Source: Mycobacterium paraense
Lineage (GTDB): Bacteria; Actinomycetota; Actinomycetes; Mycobacteriales; Mycobacteriaceae
Direction of reading: 5' to 3'
Length of the DNA: 64,000 nucleotides
NCBI RefSeq assembly: GCF_002101815.1
Contig: NZ_LQPM01000009.1
Span: 1-64,000 of the forward strand
Under the pieces are notes generated by a model. That model saw only the letters and a program-made list of their open reading frames with translations. It was not told the origin of the DNA and did not search any database. A program made the position numbers and the translations under genes. Positions 9,206 to 19,357 of this stretch are shown here, piece by piece. Each line of letters starts with the position of its first letter. The stretch's first letter is position 1.

Positions 9206-10056
9206 GCCTTCTTGGCGAGGCCGCCCAGGATCGCGACGAGCACGCCCAGCCCCACCAGCGCGGCGCCGGCCACCAGCGTCACGTCCAGCCAATGGCGCAG
9301 GCCGGCCTCGGCGTGGGCGACCATCACCTCGGCGACCTGGCGGATGTCGCCGGTGGTGCGGTTGAGCGCGTCGTCGACGTAGCGGCGGCCCACCTCGATG
9401 CCCGCCCATCCCGCCGCGCCGACCAGCAGCGCCGAGACCCCGAGGCTGCTCAGGGCCTTGCCGCGGCGGCGCGCGGCGGCCAGCGTCAGCAGCGCGAACA
9501 GGCCGCTCAGCGCCGCCGCGCCGGCGCTGACCCACGGGCCCCAGGCCGCCAGCCGGCTCAGCTTGCCCTCCCGCAGCGACGGCGGCATCGACACCGCGAC
9601 CGGGATCGTCAGGTCCGCGGGCACCGTGACGTTGTGGCTGCTCAACACCTGCCGGAACGAGCCGTCGTTGAGCATCGGGGCCACATCGATGACCCACTGG
9701 TTGCCGCTGTGGCCCGGCGGGGGGTCGGTGAACAACCAGGCGTGGGCGGCCCGGTTGGCCCGGGCGAACAGCGGCGGGAACGAGGGGCCCGCCGTGAAGC
9801 CGCTGGCGACGTCGTGCACCTGCGCGCCGTCCACCGGGTGCCGCGCCGCGCCGCGCTCGGCGATGAGCGCCATCGCCCGCGTGGTGAGTTCGCCCGCCAT
9901 GGCCGACTGCAGGGCGCGGTCGCCCGCGGCCCGCTGCGCGAGCGCGGCGTAGCCGTCCTCGCTGACGACGTTGCGCTGTGCCCAGCCCGCGGGAACCGTG
10001 ACGGCCAGCGCAACCGTGGTGGCCAGCCACAACGCCACGGTTGCCGCGAATCGCAC
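9202..10056 (-). CDS. Membrane protein with extracytoplasmic domain, unknown function
   Basis: A 284-residue protein with an N-terminal signal anchor (about residues 5-24), an extracytoplasmic region of about 140 residues, then three hydrophobic segments at roughly 175-195, 205-222 and 258-280. It resembles conserved actinobacterial membrane proteins of unknown function, and I see no catalytic motif. It is convergent with rskA and overlaps its stop codon through CTAG (9202-9205). The short lysine-ending tail (GGLAKKA) suggests a cytoplasmic C-terminus. Any link to SigK signalling is only positional. Confidence 0.75.
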   Translation of the reverse strand: MRFAATVALWLATTVALAVTVPAGWAQRNVVSEDGYAALAQRAAGDRALQSAMAGELTTRAMALIAERGAARHPVDGAQVHDVASGFTAGPSFPPLFARANRAAHAWLFTDPPPGHSGNQWVIDVAPMLNDGSFRQVLSSHNVTVPADLTIPVAVSMPPSLREGKLSRLAAWGPWVSAGAAALSGLFALLTLAAARRRGKALSSLGVSALLVGAAGWAGIEVGRRYVDDALNRTTGDIRQVAEVMVAHAEAGLRHWLDVTLVAGAALVGLGVLVAILGGLAKKA

Positions 10057-10066
10057 GCCCTAGAAC

Positions 10067-10579
10067 CTACTGAATCCCCCGCACGTACGCGGCCTGGCCG
10101 AGGTGCTGGGCGCAGTCGTCGATGATGCTCACCAGCCGCGCGCCGGCCGTGACGGGCGGATCCCAGTTGGTGTCGACGACGCGGCCCAGCTCATCGGCGG
10201 TCACGCTGGCGATGTATTCGAGGGTCAGCTTGTGCACCGCGTGGTAGTAGCCGCTCAGCAGCTCGGCGGGGGCCTTCACCTTCGCCACCTCGTCGGGGCC
10301 GTGCCCGTAGCCGGTGTCGTTGCGCGGCAGGTCCAACCCGAACCGGTCCACCCAGCCGTCGCGGGTCCACACCTGCTCCACGCCGGCCACGTGGGCCAGC
10401 TGGATGTCCTGCACCCGGGCGCTGTGCCAGATCAGCCAGGCGATGCTGTTGGCGCTCGGGGCCGGGCGGTAGTTGGACACCTCGTCGGTCAGCCCGTCGG
10501 CGAGCTCGTCGACGTGTTCGATCAACCGGGTGAACGCGTCGCGAAGCAGTTCCTGAGTTGCAGCGTCAGCGTTGGCCAT
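10067..10579 (-). CDS. DinB/DUF664-fold protein (Rv0443-like)
   Basis: A 170-residue protein of the DinB-like, mycothiol-dependent-enzyme superfamily, nearly the length of Rv0443 as I recall. Putative metal ligands in the four-helix bundle are visible: His in LIWHSARVQD near residue 50, His in SGYYHAVHK and His in DDCAQHLGQ near the end. The ATG at 10579 is preceded by TAATGT (10587-10592) at a 7-nt spacing, so it may be leaderless from a promoter inside the end of the upstream glyoxalase-type gene. The substrate is unknown; thiol-linked detoxification is suggested by the fold alone. Confidence 0.8.
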   Translation of the reverse strand: MANADAATQELLRDAFTRLIEHVDELADGLTDEVSNYRPAPSANSIAWLIWHSARVQDIQLAHVAGVEQVWTRDGWVDRFGLDLPRNDTGYGHGPDEVAKVKAPAELLSGYYHAVHKLTLEYIASVTADELGRVVDTNWDPPVTAGARLVSIIDDCAQHLGQAAYVRGIQ

Positions 10580-10589
10580 GCCACCGACA

Positions 10590-10961
10590 TTACGGGCCGC
10601 CGTGGAAGACCGCTTCGACGTTGTTGCCGTCCGGATCGCGGACGAAGGCCCCGAAGTAGCCGGGGTGATATTCGGGCCAGAGCCGCGGCTCGTGTAGCGA
10701 TTCGGCGCCCAGCCGCACGGCCGTCTGGTGGAACGCGCGCACCGCGCCCTCGTCGGCGGCCTCGAACGCGAGGTGCGTTTCGCGGGCGGCACCCATGCCC
10801 GACCCGTCGGCGATCCAGAACGACGGTTTGCCGTCGCGGCCGTACCCGATGGCGCGGCCGAAATCCATTTGCCGCGAGAACCCCAGTACCCCCAGCACGT
10901 TGTCGTAAAAACTCTGCGATTTCGGATAGTCGGCGCAATTGATTCCGATGTGGTCGATCAC
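10590..10961 (-). CDS. Glyoxalase/bleomycin-resistance-fold (VOC) protein
   Basis: A single-domain VOC protein of 123 residues from a GTG at 10961, chosen because AGGA lies 8 nt upstream. A GTG at 10985 would add eight residues. It shows the paired beta-alpha-beta-beta-beta units: IDHIGINCADYPKSQSFYDNVL at the start, ETHLAFEA in the middle and FVRDPDGNNVEAVFHG at the end. The likely metal ligands are the His of IDHIGI, the His of THLAF and the Glu of NVEAVF. Dioxygenase, isomerase and drug-binding members share this fold, so no substrate is assigned. It is followed 10 nt later by the DinB-fold gene. Confidence 0.82.
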   Translation of the reverse strand: MIDHIGINCADYPKSQSFYDNVLGVLGFSRQMDFGRAIGYGRDGKPSFWIADGSGMGAARETHLAFEAADEGAVRAFHQTAVRLGAESLHEPRLWPEYHPGYFGAFVRDPDGNNVEAVFHGGP

Positions 10962-10996
10962 GGAAGAGGTCCTGGCACGACGCACCGGCGCGGTCG

Positions 10997-11002
10997 TAGA
11001 TT
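10997..11002 (+). promoter_or_regulatory. -10 hexamer, leaderless type
   Basis: TAGATT ends 6 nt before the ATG at 11009, with only AT-rich sequence between. This fits a leaderless transcript for the amidohydrolase gene. Confidence 0.5.
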
Positions 11003-11008
11003 ATTTAG

Positions 11009-12751
11009 ATGACCTACGACCTCATCATCCGCAATGGCACCATCGTCGACGGGCTGGGCGGTGAGCCGTACGTCGGCGACGTCGCGGTGCGAGACGGCGT
11101 GATCGAGGCGGTCGGATCCGTGAACGGCGACGGCGCCCGCCGCGAGATCGACGCCACCGGCCTGCTGGTCACGCCCGGCTTCGTCGACCTGCACACCCAC
11201 TACGACGGCCAGGCCATCTGGTCGGAGCGGCTGACCCCGTCGTCGGCGCACGGGGTGACCACGGTGGTGGTGGGCAACTGCGGCGTCGGCTTCGCACCGT
11301 GCCGCCAGTCCGACCACGACGTGCTCGTCGACGTGATGGCCGGGGTCGAGGACATTCCCGGCGTCGTGATGACCGACGGCCTGCCGTGGAACTGGGAGAC
11401 CTTTCCCGAATACATGGACGCGCTGGATGCCGGCAAACGCGACATCGACGTGGCGGCCTACCTGCCGCACTCGCCGCTGCGGGTGTACGTGATGGGTCAG
11501 CGCGGCGCCGACCGCGAGCCGGCCACCGCCGAGGACCTCGCGAAGATGCGGGCGCTGGCCAAGGAGGCGATGGAGGTCGGCGCGCTGGGCTTCGCGTCGT
11601 CGCGGCTGACCATCCACAAGACCGAAAGCGGTTCGCCGATACCGAGTTACGACGCCGCCCGCGAGGAGATCGAAGAGATCGCCAAGGGCGTCGTGGACGC
11701 CGGCGGCGGGCTGCTGCAATTCGTGCCGGACATTCCCGCCGGCGGCTACCAGCCCGTCCTGCAGACGGTGTTCGATGTGGCCGAGGACCTGGACCTGCCC
11801 GTCACCTTCACCCTCGTCGTCGCCAATTCCGGCGACCCGACGTGGGAGGACGCCATCACGATGATCGAGAAGGCCAATGCAAATTCGGGGGCCGGTGGGG
11901 CACAATTTACCGCGCAGCTGCTGCCGCGCCCGATCGGGCTGATCATCGGGCTGCAGCTGAGCGCCAACCCGTTCGTGCTGTACCCCAGCTACCGCGAGAT
12001 CGCGCACCTGCCGCTGGCCGAGCGCGTGGCCGAGATGCGCAAGCCGGAGGTCCGCGCCCGGATCCTGGCCGACAAGCCCGGCGTCGGGCACCCGATCCTG
12101 TACGTGGCGCAGATGTGGGACTGGATCTACCCGTTGGGCGACGAGCCGAACTACGAGCCGGACCCGTCGACCAGCATCGGCGCCCGCGCCCGGGCCCGCG
12201 GGGTGGATCCGATGGAGGAGGCCTACGACCGGCTGCTCGACGACGACGGCCGCGCCATGCTGTTGGTCGCGACCAGCAACCTGCAGAACAACTCGCTGGA
12301 CACCGTCGGGAAGTTGCTGCACCGCGACGACGTGGTGCTCGGGCTCGGCGACGGCGGCGCCCACTACGGGATGATTTGCGACGCCAGCTACACGACGTAC
12401 TTCCTGGCGCATTGGGCGCGCGATCGCAAGTCCGGCAGGTTCACCGTCGCCGAGGCCGTCCGCGAGCTCACCTCCGTGCCGGCCCGGGTGGCCGGGCTGG
12501 GCGACCGCGGCCGCATCGCCCCCGGGTACAAGGCCGACCTCAACGTCATCGACCACGGCGCCCTGCGGCTGCACAAGCCGGTGATCCGGCACGACCTGCC
12601 CGCCGGCGGGCGGCGCCTGGACCAGACCGCCGACGGATATGTGACAACGATCGTTTCCGGGGAAATAATTGCTGAAAATGGCGTTCCGACCGACGCGCGT
12701 CCAGGCAAGTTGGTCCGCGGCCGAAAGCCTTTGCCTGTACCTGGTCGATAA
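11009..12751 (+). CDS. D-aminoacylase/N-acyl-D-amino-acid deacylase-type amidohydrolase
   Basis: A 580-residue metal-dependent amidohydrolase. The start YDLIIRNGTIVDGLGGEPYV is the usual small beta domain. Metal ligands follow in VDLHTHYDGQ (HxH near residue 67). The later HYGMICDASYTTYFLAHWAR and GYKADLNVIDH regions are typical of N-acyl-D-amino-acid deacylases and relatives. No membrane segment is seen. The expected role is hydrolysis of N-acylated D-amino acids or related amides, but many family members have other substrates. It is divergent from the VOC gene and a TAGATT -10 element precedes the start. Confidence 0.85.
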   Translation: MTYDLIIRNGTIVDGLGGEPYVGDVAVRDGVIEAVGSVNGDGARREIDATGLLVTPGFVDLHTHYDGQAIWSERLTPSSAHGVTTVVVGNCGVGFAPCRQSDHDVLVDVMAGVEDIPGVVMTDGLPWNWETFPEYMDALDAGKRDIDVAAYLPHSPLRVYVMGQRGADREPATAEDLAKMRALAKEAMEVGALGFASSRLTIHKTESGSPIPSYDAAREEIEEIAKGVVDAGGGLLQFVPDIPAGGYQPVLQTVFDVAEDLDLPVTFTLVVANSGDPTWEDAITMIEKANANSGAGGAQFTAQLLPRPIGLIIGLQLSANPFVLYPSYREIAHLPLAERVAEMRKPEVRARILADKPGVGHPILYVAQMWDWIYPLGDEPNYEPDPSTSIGARARARGVDPMEEAYDRLLDDDGRAMLLVATSNLQNNSLDTVGKLLHRDDVVLGLGDGGAHYGMICDASYTTYFLAHWARDRKSGRFTVAEAVRELTSVPARVAGLGDRGRIAPGYKADLNVIDHGALRLHKPVIRHDLPAGGRRLDQTADGYVTTIVSGEIIAENGVPTDARPGKLVRGRKPLPVPGR

Positions 12752-12789
12752 CGCCACGAAGGGCCCCCCTTCCCGGTTAAGTTGGGTCA

Positions 12790-14184
12790 GTGACGAGCCC
12801 GCATTTTGCGTGGTTGCCGCCTGAAATCAACTCGGCACTAATTTTTGCCGGGCCGGGTGCGGCGCCGCTGCTTGCTGCGGCCGAAGCCTGGGACGGGTTG
12901 GCCGAGGACCTGGCGACGTCTGCGTCGTCGTTCTTCTCGGTGACCTCGGATCTGGCCAACGGGTCGTGGCAGGGCGCGTCGGCGGCGGCGATGATGGCCG
13001 TCGCGACCCAGTACGTGGGCTGGCTGAGCGCGGCCGCGGCGCAGGCCGAGGCGGCATCGAGCCAGGCCGCGGCCATCGCGGCCGCCTTCGAGTCGGCGGT
13101 CGCGGCCACCGTGCAGCCCGCGGTGGTGGCCGCGAACCGCGCCCTGGTGAAGGCGCTGGCGTCCACGAACTGGTTCGGATTCAACCTGCCGGCGATCATG
13201 GACACCGAGGCCGCCTACGAGGCGATGTGGGCGGCCGACGTGGCCGCGATGTTCGGTTACCACGCCGACGCGTCGGCGGCGGCCGCGCAGTTGGCGCCCT
13301 GGCAGCAGGTCCTGCAAAAAATCGGTTTCACCTTCAACAACGGCAAAATTGGTTTCGGTCCACTTTCGATGGGCAATTCGAACGTCGGTTACGGAAACAG
13401 CGGCAGCTTAAATGTCGGCTCCGGAAATTCGGGGAACAACAACTTGGGGTTGGGAAACCTCGGTAATAACAACTTTGGCTTTGGCAACAGCGGTAACAAC
13501 GACTTCGGTATCGGGCTGACCGGCAACAACCAGATCGGCTTCGGCGGCTTCAACTCCGGCACCGGCAACATCGGCTTCTTCAACTCCGGCAGCAATAACA
13601 TCGGCTTCTTCAACTCCGGCACCGGAAACTTCGGCATCGGAAACTCGGGCGTGTCCAACACCGGCCTCTTGAACTCGGGGTCGGTCAACGCGGGCTTTTT
13701 CAACAGCGGCAACGCCAACACGGGCTTTTTCATGGACGGCAACCTGGCCAGCCACAGCGCCCAGGACGCCGTGCTCAACTCCGGCATGACCGGCGGCGTC
13801 GGGGCGGCCAACCTCAGCTCCAGCCTGCTGAACTCGGCCGCGACCACGGGCGGCCTCAACGCGGGCCTGTCCAACGCGGCGATGCTCAACCCGGCCAGCG
13901 CCGCCATCGCCGCCCCGGGCGACACGAGCGTCCTTTCCGGCGGCATGCAAGCGGGTGCCGCGAACGCCGTCGCGGGCGCGGCGAGCGGCCCCACCCCCAC
14001 CCCGCCGGCGCTGCGGACCACCACGGCACCCGCCGGCTTCTTCGCGGCCAGCGGCGCCGAGGAGGGGATGCGGAACCTGCCCGGCCGGGAGTCCGGCATA
14101 CCCAACTCGAACTTCTTCAACAAGGCCGACCGCCCGCCCGGCGCGCCCGAGCCGGGCATCGGGGAGCCGGTGCTACCCGACTAG
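12790..14184 (+). CDS. PPE family protein, MPTR subclass
   Basis: A 464-residue PPE protein. The PPE domain covers about residues 1-175: the PPE motif in [16 protein letters not shown], a WxG turn in [11 protein letters not shown], and Ala-rich helices. The region from about 190 to 320 is built of pentapeptide-like NxGxGN repeats ([19 protein letters not shown]), the MPTR class. An Ala/Thr/Pro-rich tail follows. Such proteins are usually exported by type VII systems, often as PE-PPE pairs, but no PE gene is adjacent. The position next to groEL2 corresponds to PPE10 (Rv0442c). TAAGTT 6 nt before the GTG suggests a leaderless mRNA. Confidence 0.9.
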   Translation: MTSPHFAWLPPEINSALIFAGPGAAPLLAAAEAWDGLAEDLATSASSFFSVTSDLANGSWQGASAAAMMAVATQYVGWLSAAAAQAEAASSQAAAIAAAFESAVAATVQPAVVAANRALVKALASTNWFGFNLPAIMDTEAAYEAMWAADVAAMFGYHADASAAAAQLAPWQQVLQKIGFTFNNGKIGFGPLSMGNSNVGYGNSGSLNVGSGNSGNNNLGLGNLGNNNFGFGNSGNNDFGIGLTGNNQIGFGGFNSGTGNIGFFNSGSNNIGFFNSGTGNFGIGNSGVSNTGLLNSGSVNAGFFNSGNANTGFFMDGNLASHSAQDAVLNSGMTGGVGAANLSSSLLNSAATTGGLNAGLSNAAMLNPASAAIAAPGDTSVLSGGMQAGAANAVAGAASGPTPTPPALRTTTAPAGFFAASGAEEGMRNLPGRESGIPNSNFFNKADRPPGAPEPGIGEPVLPD

Positions 14185-14201
14185 CCGCCTAGTCTTAGAC
14201 C

Positions 14202-14591
14202 ATGCGCACGAAAAAGAAGGTGGACCTCGAGCGGCTGGCCGCCGCCCTCCCGGACTTTCCGTTTGCATACCTGATCACGGTCGGCGACGACTATCGCGCC
14301 CACACCGTCACCGTCGAGCCCCGGTTGCGCGAGGCCACCCTCGACGTCGGCCTGATCGGCGGGCGCACGCGGGAGAACCTGGCCCGGCGCGGCGACGTCA
14401 CCCTGCTGTGGCCCCCGCGCGAACCCGGCGGCTACTCGCTGATCGTCGACGGCAAGGCCGAGGTGACGGAGTCGGCCGACGAGACCGTCCGCCTGGGCGT
14501 CGTGCCGGAGCGCGCGCTGCTGCACCGCGAGGCCGACTCCCCCAGCGCCGCCAAGGGGTGCCTGCACGACTGCGTGGTGTTCTCGCATTAG
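14202..14591 (+). CDS. Flavin-reductase/PNPOx split-barrel-like protein (Rv0441c-like)
   Basis: A 129-residue protein with a split-barrel look: [21 protein letters not shown], then [20 protein letters not shown] and [13 protein letters not shown]. This resembles the pyridoxamine-phosphate-oxidase-like flavin/F420-binding superfamily. The cofactor and substrate are unknown. It lies 17 nt after the PPE gene but has its own TAGTCT -10 (14190-14195) 6 nt before the ATG. It is convergent with groEL2, with a bidirectional terminator between them. Position and length fit Rv0441c (142 aa as I recall). Confidence 0.75.
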   Translation: MRTKKKVDLERLAAALPDFPFAYLITVGDDYRAHTVTVEPRLREATLDVGLIGGRTRENLARRGDVTLLWPPREPGGYSLIVDGKAEVTESADETVRLGVVPERALLHREADSPSAAKGCLHDCVVFSH

Positions 14592-14599
14592 TTTCCCGC

Positions 14600-14661
14600 G
14601 CCGAACGTGCAACCAGGGCGGAAAATTCGGCGAAATCCCGCCCTGAGGGCACGCTCGGCGA
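14600..14661. repeat. Imperfect palindromic intergenic element
   Basis: Arms at 14600-14622 and 14639-14661 pair at 19 of 23 positions (CGCCGAACGTGC... against ...GCACGCTCGGCG) around an AT-richer centre. It would form a long hairpin in RNA from either strand. It lies between two convergent genes, next to a separate intrinsic terminator. I recall similar palindromes in convergent mycobacterial intergenic regions. Confidence 0.6.
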
Positions 14662-14664
14662 ATA

Positions 14665-14701
14665 CGAAAAAGCCCGGCCCCCAAAGGGACCGGGCTTTTC
14701 G
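14665..14701. terminator. Bidirectional intrinsic terminator
   Basis: A strong hairpin: CGAAAA...GCCCGG pairs with CCGGGCTTTTCG around a short CAAA loop, giving a GC stem flanked by A and T runs on both sides. It can end transcription of the flavin-fold gene and of groEL2 from opposite directions. Confidence 0.85.
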
Positions 14702-14709
14702 TTGACTTT

Positions 14710-16395
<1,686 letters not shown>

Positions 16396-16459
16396 TTACT
16401 TACGCTGGCCGGGTGCAGTGCCCGCGACGGACGACCTAGCTGGTCTCACCGTCCCGACC

Positions 16460-16485
16460 TAGCACTCGCCAGTCGCGAGTGCCAA
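16460..16485 (-). promoter_or_regulatory. CIRCE operator 1 (HrcA site) of groEL2
   Basis: TAGCACTC, a 9-nt spacer, then GAGTGCCAA closely match the CIRCE inverted repeat TTAGCACTC-N9-GAGTGCTAA. It lies downstream of the predicted -10 in groEL2 orientation, where HrcA would block initiation or early elongation. Confidence 0.88.
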
Positions 16486-16490
16486 CGTCA

Positions 16491-16520
16491 TTCTTAGCAC
16501 TCGCCTATGCCGAGTGCAAG
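16491..16520 (-). promoter_or_regulatory. CIRCE operator 2 overlapping the groEL2 promoter
   Basis: The second inverted repeat (TTAGCACTC-N9-GAGTGCAAG, 16494-16520) is superimposed on a SigA-type promoter read on the minus strand: -35 TTGCAC (16514-16519), 17-bp spacer, -10 TAAGAA (16491-16496). HrcA on this site would directly exclude RNA polymerase. Confidence 0.8.
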
Positions 16521-16543
16521 AACGGGTCACCCCTTATCGCGGG

Positions 16544-17110
16544 TTATCGCGCAGCGCGTAATCCGTCGATGACGACGTCGGTCACCCGCTCGGCCAGCGC
16601 CGAGTCGTAGGCCTCCATCGCCTGGCAGCCGACCAGGATCGTCTTGAGATCCCGCATGTCGATGTCGCGCCGCGCGGTGCCCGCTTCCTGCGCGGCCCGC
16701 AGCAGCTCGCCGAGCAAGGCCTTGAAGGCGTCCTCGGCCTCGGGCGCGGCGCAGGCGATGTCGATCCCCAGCCCCGCCAGCGCGTCGACCAGGCCGCGGT
16801 CCGTCGCGCCCCAGTGCAGCACCATCGAGCGCAGGAAGCTGAACAGCGCCTCGCCGGGCCCGGCCGATTCGAGCAGGGCGCGCCCGTCGTCGACCAGGTG
16901 GCCCATCCGGTCCTCGATGACGGCCTGAAACAGCGCCTCCTTCGTCGGGAAGTGACGGTAGACCGTGCCCGCGCCGACGCCGGCCCGCCGCGCGATCTCG
17001 TCGATGGGCACCGCCAGGCCCTCGGCCGCGAAGGTCTCGTAGGCGACGTCCAGGACGCGCGCGCGGTTGCGCGCCGCGTCGGCGCGCAGCGGCCGGGCCG
17101 GGTGCGCCAT
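16544..17110 (-). CDS. TetR family regulator
   Basis: A 188-residue TetR protein. The N-terminal helix-turn-helix is IDEIARRAGVGAGTVYRHFPTK (about residues 37-58), preceded by the typical helix AARNRARVLDVAYETF. The C-terminal ligand-binding half has no recognisable specificity. It is divergent from the SDR gene at 17214. The 103-bp gap holds a strong promoter for the SDR gene and an inverted repeat, so the SDR gene is the obvious target. Confidence 0.88.
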   Translation of the reverse strand: MAHPARPLRADAARNRARVLDVAYETFAAEGLAVPIDEIARRAGVGAGTVYRHFPTKEALFQAVIEDRMGHLVDDGRALLESAGPGEALFSFLRSMVLHWGATDRGLVDALAGLGIDIACAAPEAEDAFKALLGELLRAAQEAGTARRDIDMRDLKTILVGCQAMEAYDSALAERVTDVVIDGLRAAR

Positions 17111-17125
17111 CTGTTCACCACCTAT

Positions 17126-17171
17126 CGGTTGACAAAGCGGGGCGTGCGTTCCGTATAGTGACGATCAACCG
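17126..17171. promoter_or_regulatory. SDR promoter with embedded inverted repeat, likely TetR operator
   Basis: On the plus strand TTGACA (17129-17134) and TATAGT (17154-17159) form a -35/-10 pair with a 19-bp spacer. CGGTTGA (17126-17132) overlaps the -35 and is mirrored by TCAACCG (17165-17171) just past the -10, so the arms straddle the promoter. This is a plausible site for the adjacent TetR protein. Confidence 0.6.
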
Positions 17172-17213
17172 GAGCGCTCGCCCCGTTTACTCTACAAGTT
17201 CAAGGAGCCCGTC

Positions 17214-18125
17214 ATGGCCAAGTGGACCACCGCGGACATTCCCGATCAGACCGGTCGCGTCGCCGTCATCACCGGAGCCAACACCGGCCTCGGCTACGAG
17301 ACCGCGCTGGCGCTCGCCGACCACGGCGCCCACGTGGTGCTGGCCGTGCGCAACCTCGACAAGGGCAAGGACGCGGCGGCCCGGATCACCGCGGCGAGCC
17401 CGCAGGCGGACGTCGCGCTCCAGGAGCTCGACCTGACGTCGCTGGACTCCATCCGCGCGGCGGCCGAGCAGCTGCGCTCCGCGCACGACCGCATCGACCT
17501 GCTGATCAACAACGCGGGCGTGATGTGGACGCCGAAGTCCACCACCAAGGACGGCTTCGAGCTGCAATTCGGCACCAACCATCTGGGCCACTTCGCCCTC
17601 ACCGGGCTGCTGCTGGACCGGCTGCTGCCCGTCGCCGGCTCGAGGGTCGTGACCGTCAGCAGCCTGGGCCACCGCATCCGTGCCGACATCCACTTCGACG
17701 ACCTGCAGTGGGAACACGGCTACAGCCGCGTGGGCGCCTACGGGCAGTCGAAGCTGGCCAACCTGCTGTTCACCTACGAACTGCAGCGCCGGCTCGCGCC
17801 GCACGGCACGACGATCGCCGCGGCCGCGCACCCGGGCGGCTCGCGCACCGAGCTGACCCGCAACCTGCCGCCGCTGGTGGCGCGCATCACCCCGCTGATC
17901 GAGCCGTTGTTCCAGGGCGCCGACATGGGCGCCCTGCCGACGCTGCGCGCCGCGACGGACCCCGGCGTGCTGGGCGGCCAGTACTACGGCCCGGACGGGT
18001 TCGCCGAGCAACGCGGCTACCCGAAACTCGTTGGCTCCAGCGAGAAGTCGCACGACGTCGCCACGCAGCGCCGGCTGTGGGCGGTCTCCGAGGAGCTCAC
18101 CGGCGTGGTCTACCCCTTCGACTGA
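17214..18125 (+). CDS. Short-chain dehydrogenase/reductase (Rv0439c-like)
   Basis: A 303-residue SDR. The cofactor site is ITGANTGLGYETALALA (TGxxxGxG, about residues 19-35). NNAG occurs in LLINNAGVMWTPKS. The catalytic YxxxK is AYGQSKLANLL, with the Ser in VTVSSLGHR. It matches the mycobacterial 'retinol dehydrogenase-like' oxidoreductases. It is NAD(P)-dependent with an unknown alcohol or carbonyl substrate. The ATG at 17214 has GGAG upstream. It is divergent from a TetR gene whose probable operator overlaps the promoter. Confidence 0.88.
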   Translation: MAKWTTADIPDQTGRVAVITGANTGLGYETALALADHGAHVVLAVRNLDKGKDAAARITAASPQADVALQELDLTSLDSIRAAAEQLRSAHDRIDLLINNAGVMWTPKSTTKDGFELQFGTNHLGHFALTGLLLDRLLPVAGSRVVTVSSLGHRIRADIHFDDLQWEHGYSRVGAYGQSKLANLLFTYELQRRLAPHGTTIAAAAHPGGSRTELTRNLPPLVARITPLIEPLFQGADMGALPTLRAATDPGVLGGQYYGPDGFAEQRGYPKLVGSSEKSHDVATQRRLWAVSEELTGVVYPFD

Positions 18126-18132
18126 CGCCCGC

Positions 18133-18858
18133 CTAGGGCAGGTCGAGCAGTTGCTCGTAGAACCCGCCGAAGCCGCGGACCCGGTCGACCAGGTGGATTT
18201 CGAGGATCCAGTGGCAGCTGCGACCGGTCGGGTCGCTGCGCCGCATCGGCCTGTCCGAGCCGGGCATGATGTACCACTCGACTCCGGTGCCGGCGATCTT
18301 CTTGTGCGGAAACTCGCCCACCAGATGGCCGGCGATGTGGCTGCCCCACTGGAAGCCCTCGGCGCGGGCCACATCGACGACGTACTCGAACAGCTGCGCG
18401 CCGGTGACGTCGGGGTGATCGTTGAAATAGCCGCGCCCGGCCTCCCACACCCGCGGCAGCGCGTCGCGCAGGGCCACCTTGTTCGGATCGTCGCCCAGCA
18501 CGAACGTGCGCCCGAAGTCGGCCTCCCATTCCTCGAAGATGGGCCCCAGGTCGAGGTAGGCGATGTCGTCGGCGGCAATCGCCCTGTCGGGAGGGTGATC
18601 CTTGAAGGGCCGCAGCGTGTTCTCGCCGGCCCGCACGATCCGACGATGCCAGTGCCGGGTCACCCCGAACATGTCCGCGGCCAGGCGGGCGATCTCGTCG
18701 GACAACTCCTGCTCGCGGACGCCGGGGCGAATCATGTCGGACCGTTCGATCTCCGCGAACAGCTGTGCGGCCTTGGCCTGGGCCTCGAGAAGCCGTGCTG
18801 CGCGCAGCTGTTCGTCAGCGGCCCCCACACCGGCGATGGTAACTGGCAGGCTGGGCAT
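18133..18858 (-). CDS. M24 (creatinase/aminopeptidase-fold) metallopeptidase-like protein
   Basis: A 241-residue 'pita-bread' fold protein. Metal-ligand positions can be read: two Asp in YLDLGPIFEEWEADFGRT, a His in GSHIAGHLVGEFPHKK, and a Glu in ILEIHLVD. The family includes methionine and Xaa-Pro aminopeptidases and creatinases. The usual N-terminal creatinase domain is absent, so this is a stand-alone catalytic domain with unknown substrate. Its ATG is the complement of CAT at 18856-18858, next to the ATG of the divergent cupin gene, so no spacer separates them. GAGGGA lies about 4 nt upstream. Confidence 0.8.
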   Translation of the reverse strand: MPSLPVTIAGVGAADEQLRAARLLEAQAKAAQLFAEIERSDMIRPGVREQELSDEIARLAADMFGVTRHWHRRIVRAGENTLRPFKDHPPDRAIAADDIAYLDLGPIFEEWEADFGRTFVLGDDPNKVALRDALPRVWEAGRGYFNDHPDVTGAQLFEYVVDVARAEGFQWGSHIAGHLVGEFPHKKIAGTGVEWYIMPGSDRPMRRSDPTGRSCHWILEIHLVDRVRGFGGFYEQLLDLP

Positions 18859-19353
18859 ATGTCCCTCGCCGTTCCGCCCTACCCACCGCCCCGCTACACC
18901 AAGGACGAGCCGGAGGTCAGCGCGTGGCTCAAGCGCGCCGACGCGCCGCCCGATTACGAAACCTTCGGGACCGAGTACCACTACCTGGCCAACCAGCAGG
19001 CCACCGACGGCGACTACGGCCTGTACCGCGTCGACATCGCCCCGGCCGGCGGCGGGCCCCCGGCCCACTTCCACCGGGCGATGTCCGAGGCGTTCTTCGT
19101 CCTGTCCGGGACGATGAAGCTCTACGACGGCAACGACTGGGTCGACGGGCACCCCGGCGATTTCCTCTACGTCCCGCCCGGCGGCGTGCACGGCTTCCGC
19201 AACGAGGCCGACGAACCGGCATCGGTCCTGATGCTGTTCGCCCCCGGGGCGCCGCGGGAGGCCTACTTCGAGGGCTTCGGGGCGCTGGCCGACATGACCG
19301 ACGACGAACGCCGGGAATGGTTCATCCGCCACGACAACTACTGGGTGCAGTAG
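18859..19353 (+). CDS. Cupin-domain protein
   Basis: A 164-residue single-cupin protein. Cupin motif 1 is PAHFHRAMSEAFFVLSGTMKLY, with His, His and Glu as metal ligands. Motif 2 is PGDFLYVPPGGVHGFRN, with the last His ligand. The C-terminus (DERREWFIRHDNYW) is typical of actinobacterial cupins of unknown function. The ATG at 18859 abuts the divergent M24 gene start inside CATATG, leaving no room for a promoter outside coding DNA. Dioxygenase, isomerase or storage roles cannot be told apart from sequence. Confidence 0.8.
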   Translation: MSLAVPPYPPPRYTKDEPEVSAWLKRADAPPDYETFGTEYHYLANQQATDGDYGLYRVDIAPAGGGPPAHFHRAMSEAFFVLSGTMKLYDGNDWVDGHPGDFLYVPPGGVHGFRNEADEPASVLMLFAPGAPREAYFEGFGALADMTDDERREWFIRHDNYWVQ

Positions 19354-19357
19354 TCGG

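Noticed and set aside
13380..13740. MPTR coding repeats as a CRISPR-like or satellite array
   Set aside because: The repeats are in frame, degenerate and encode NxGxGN pentapeptides of the PPE protein.
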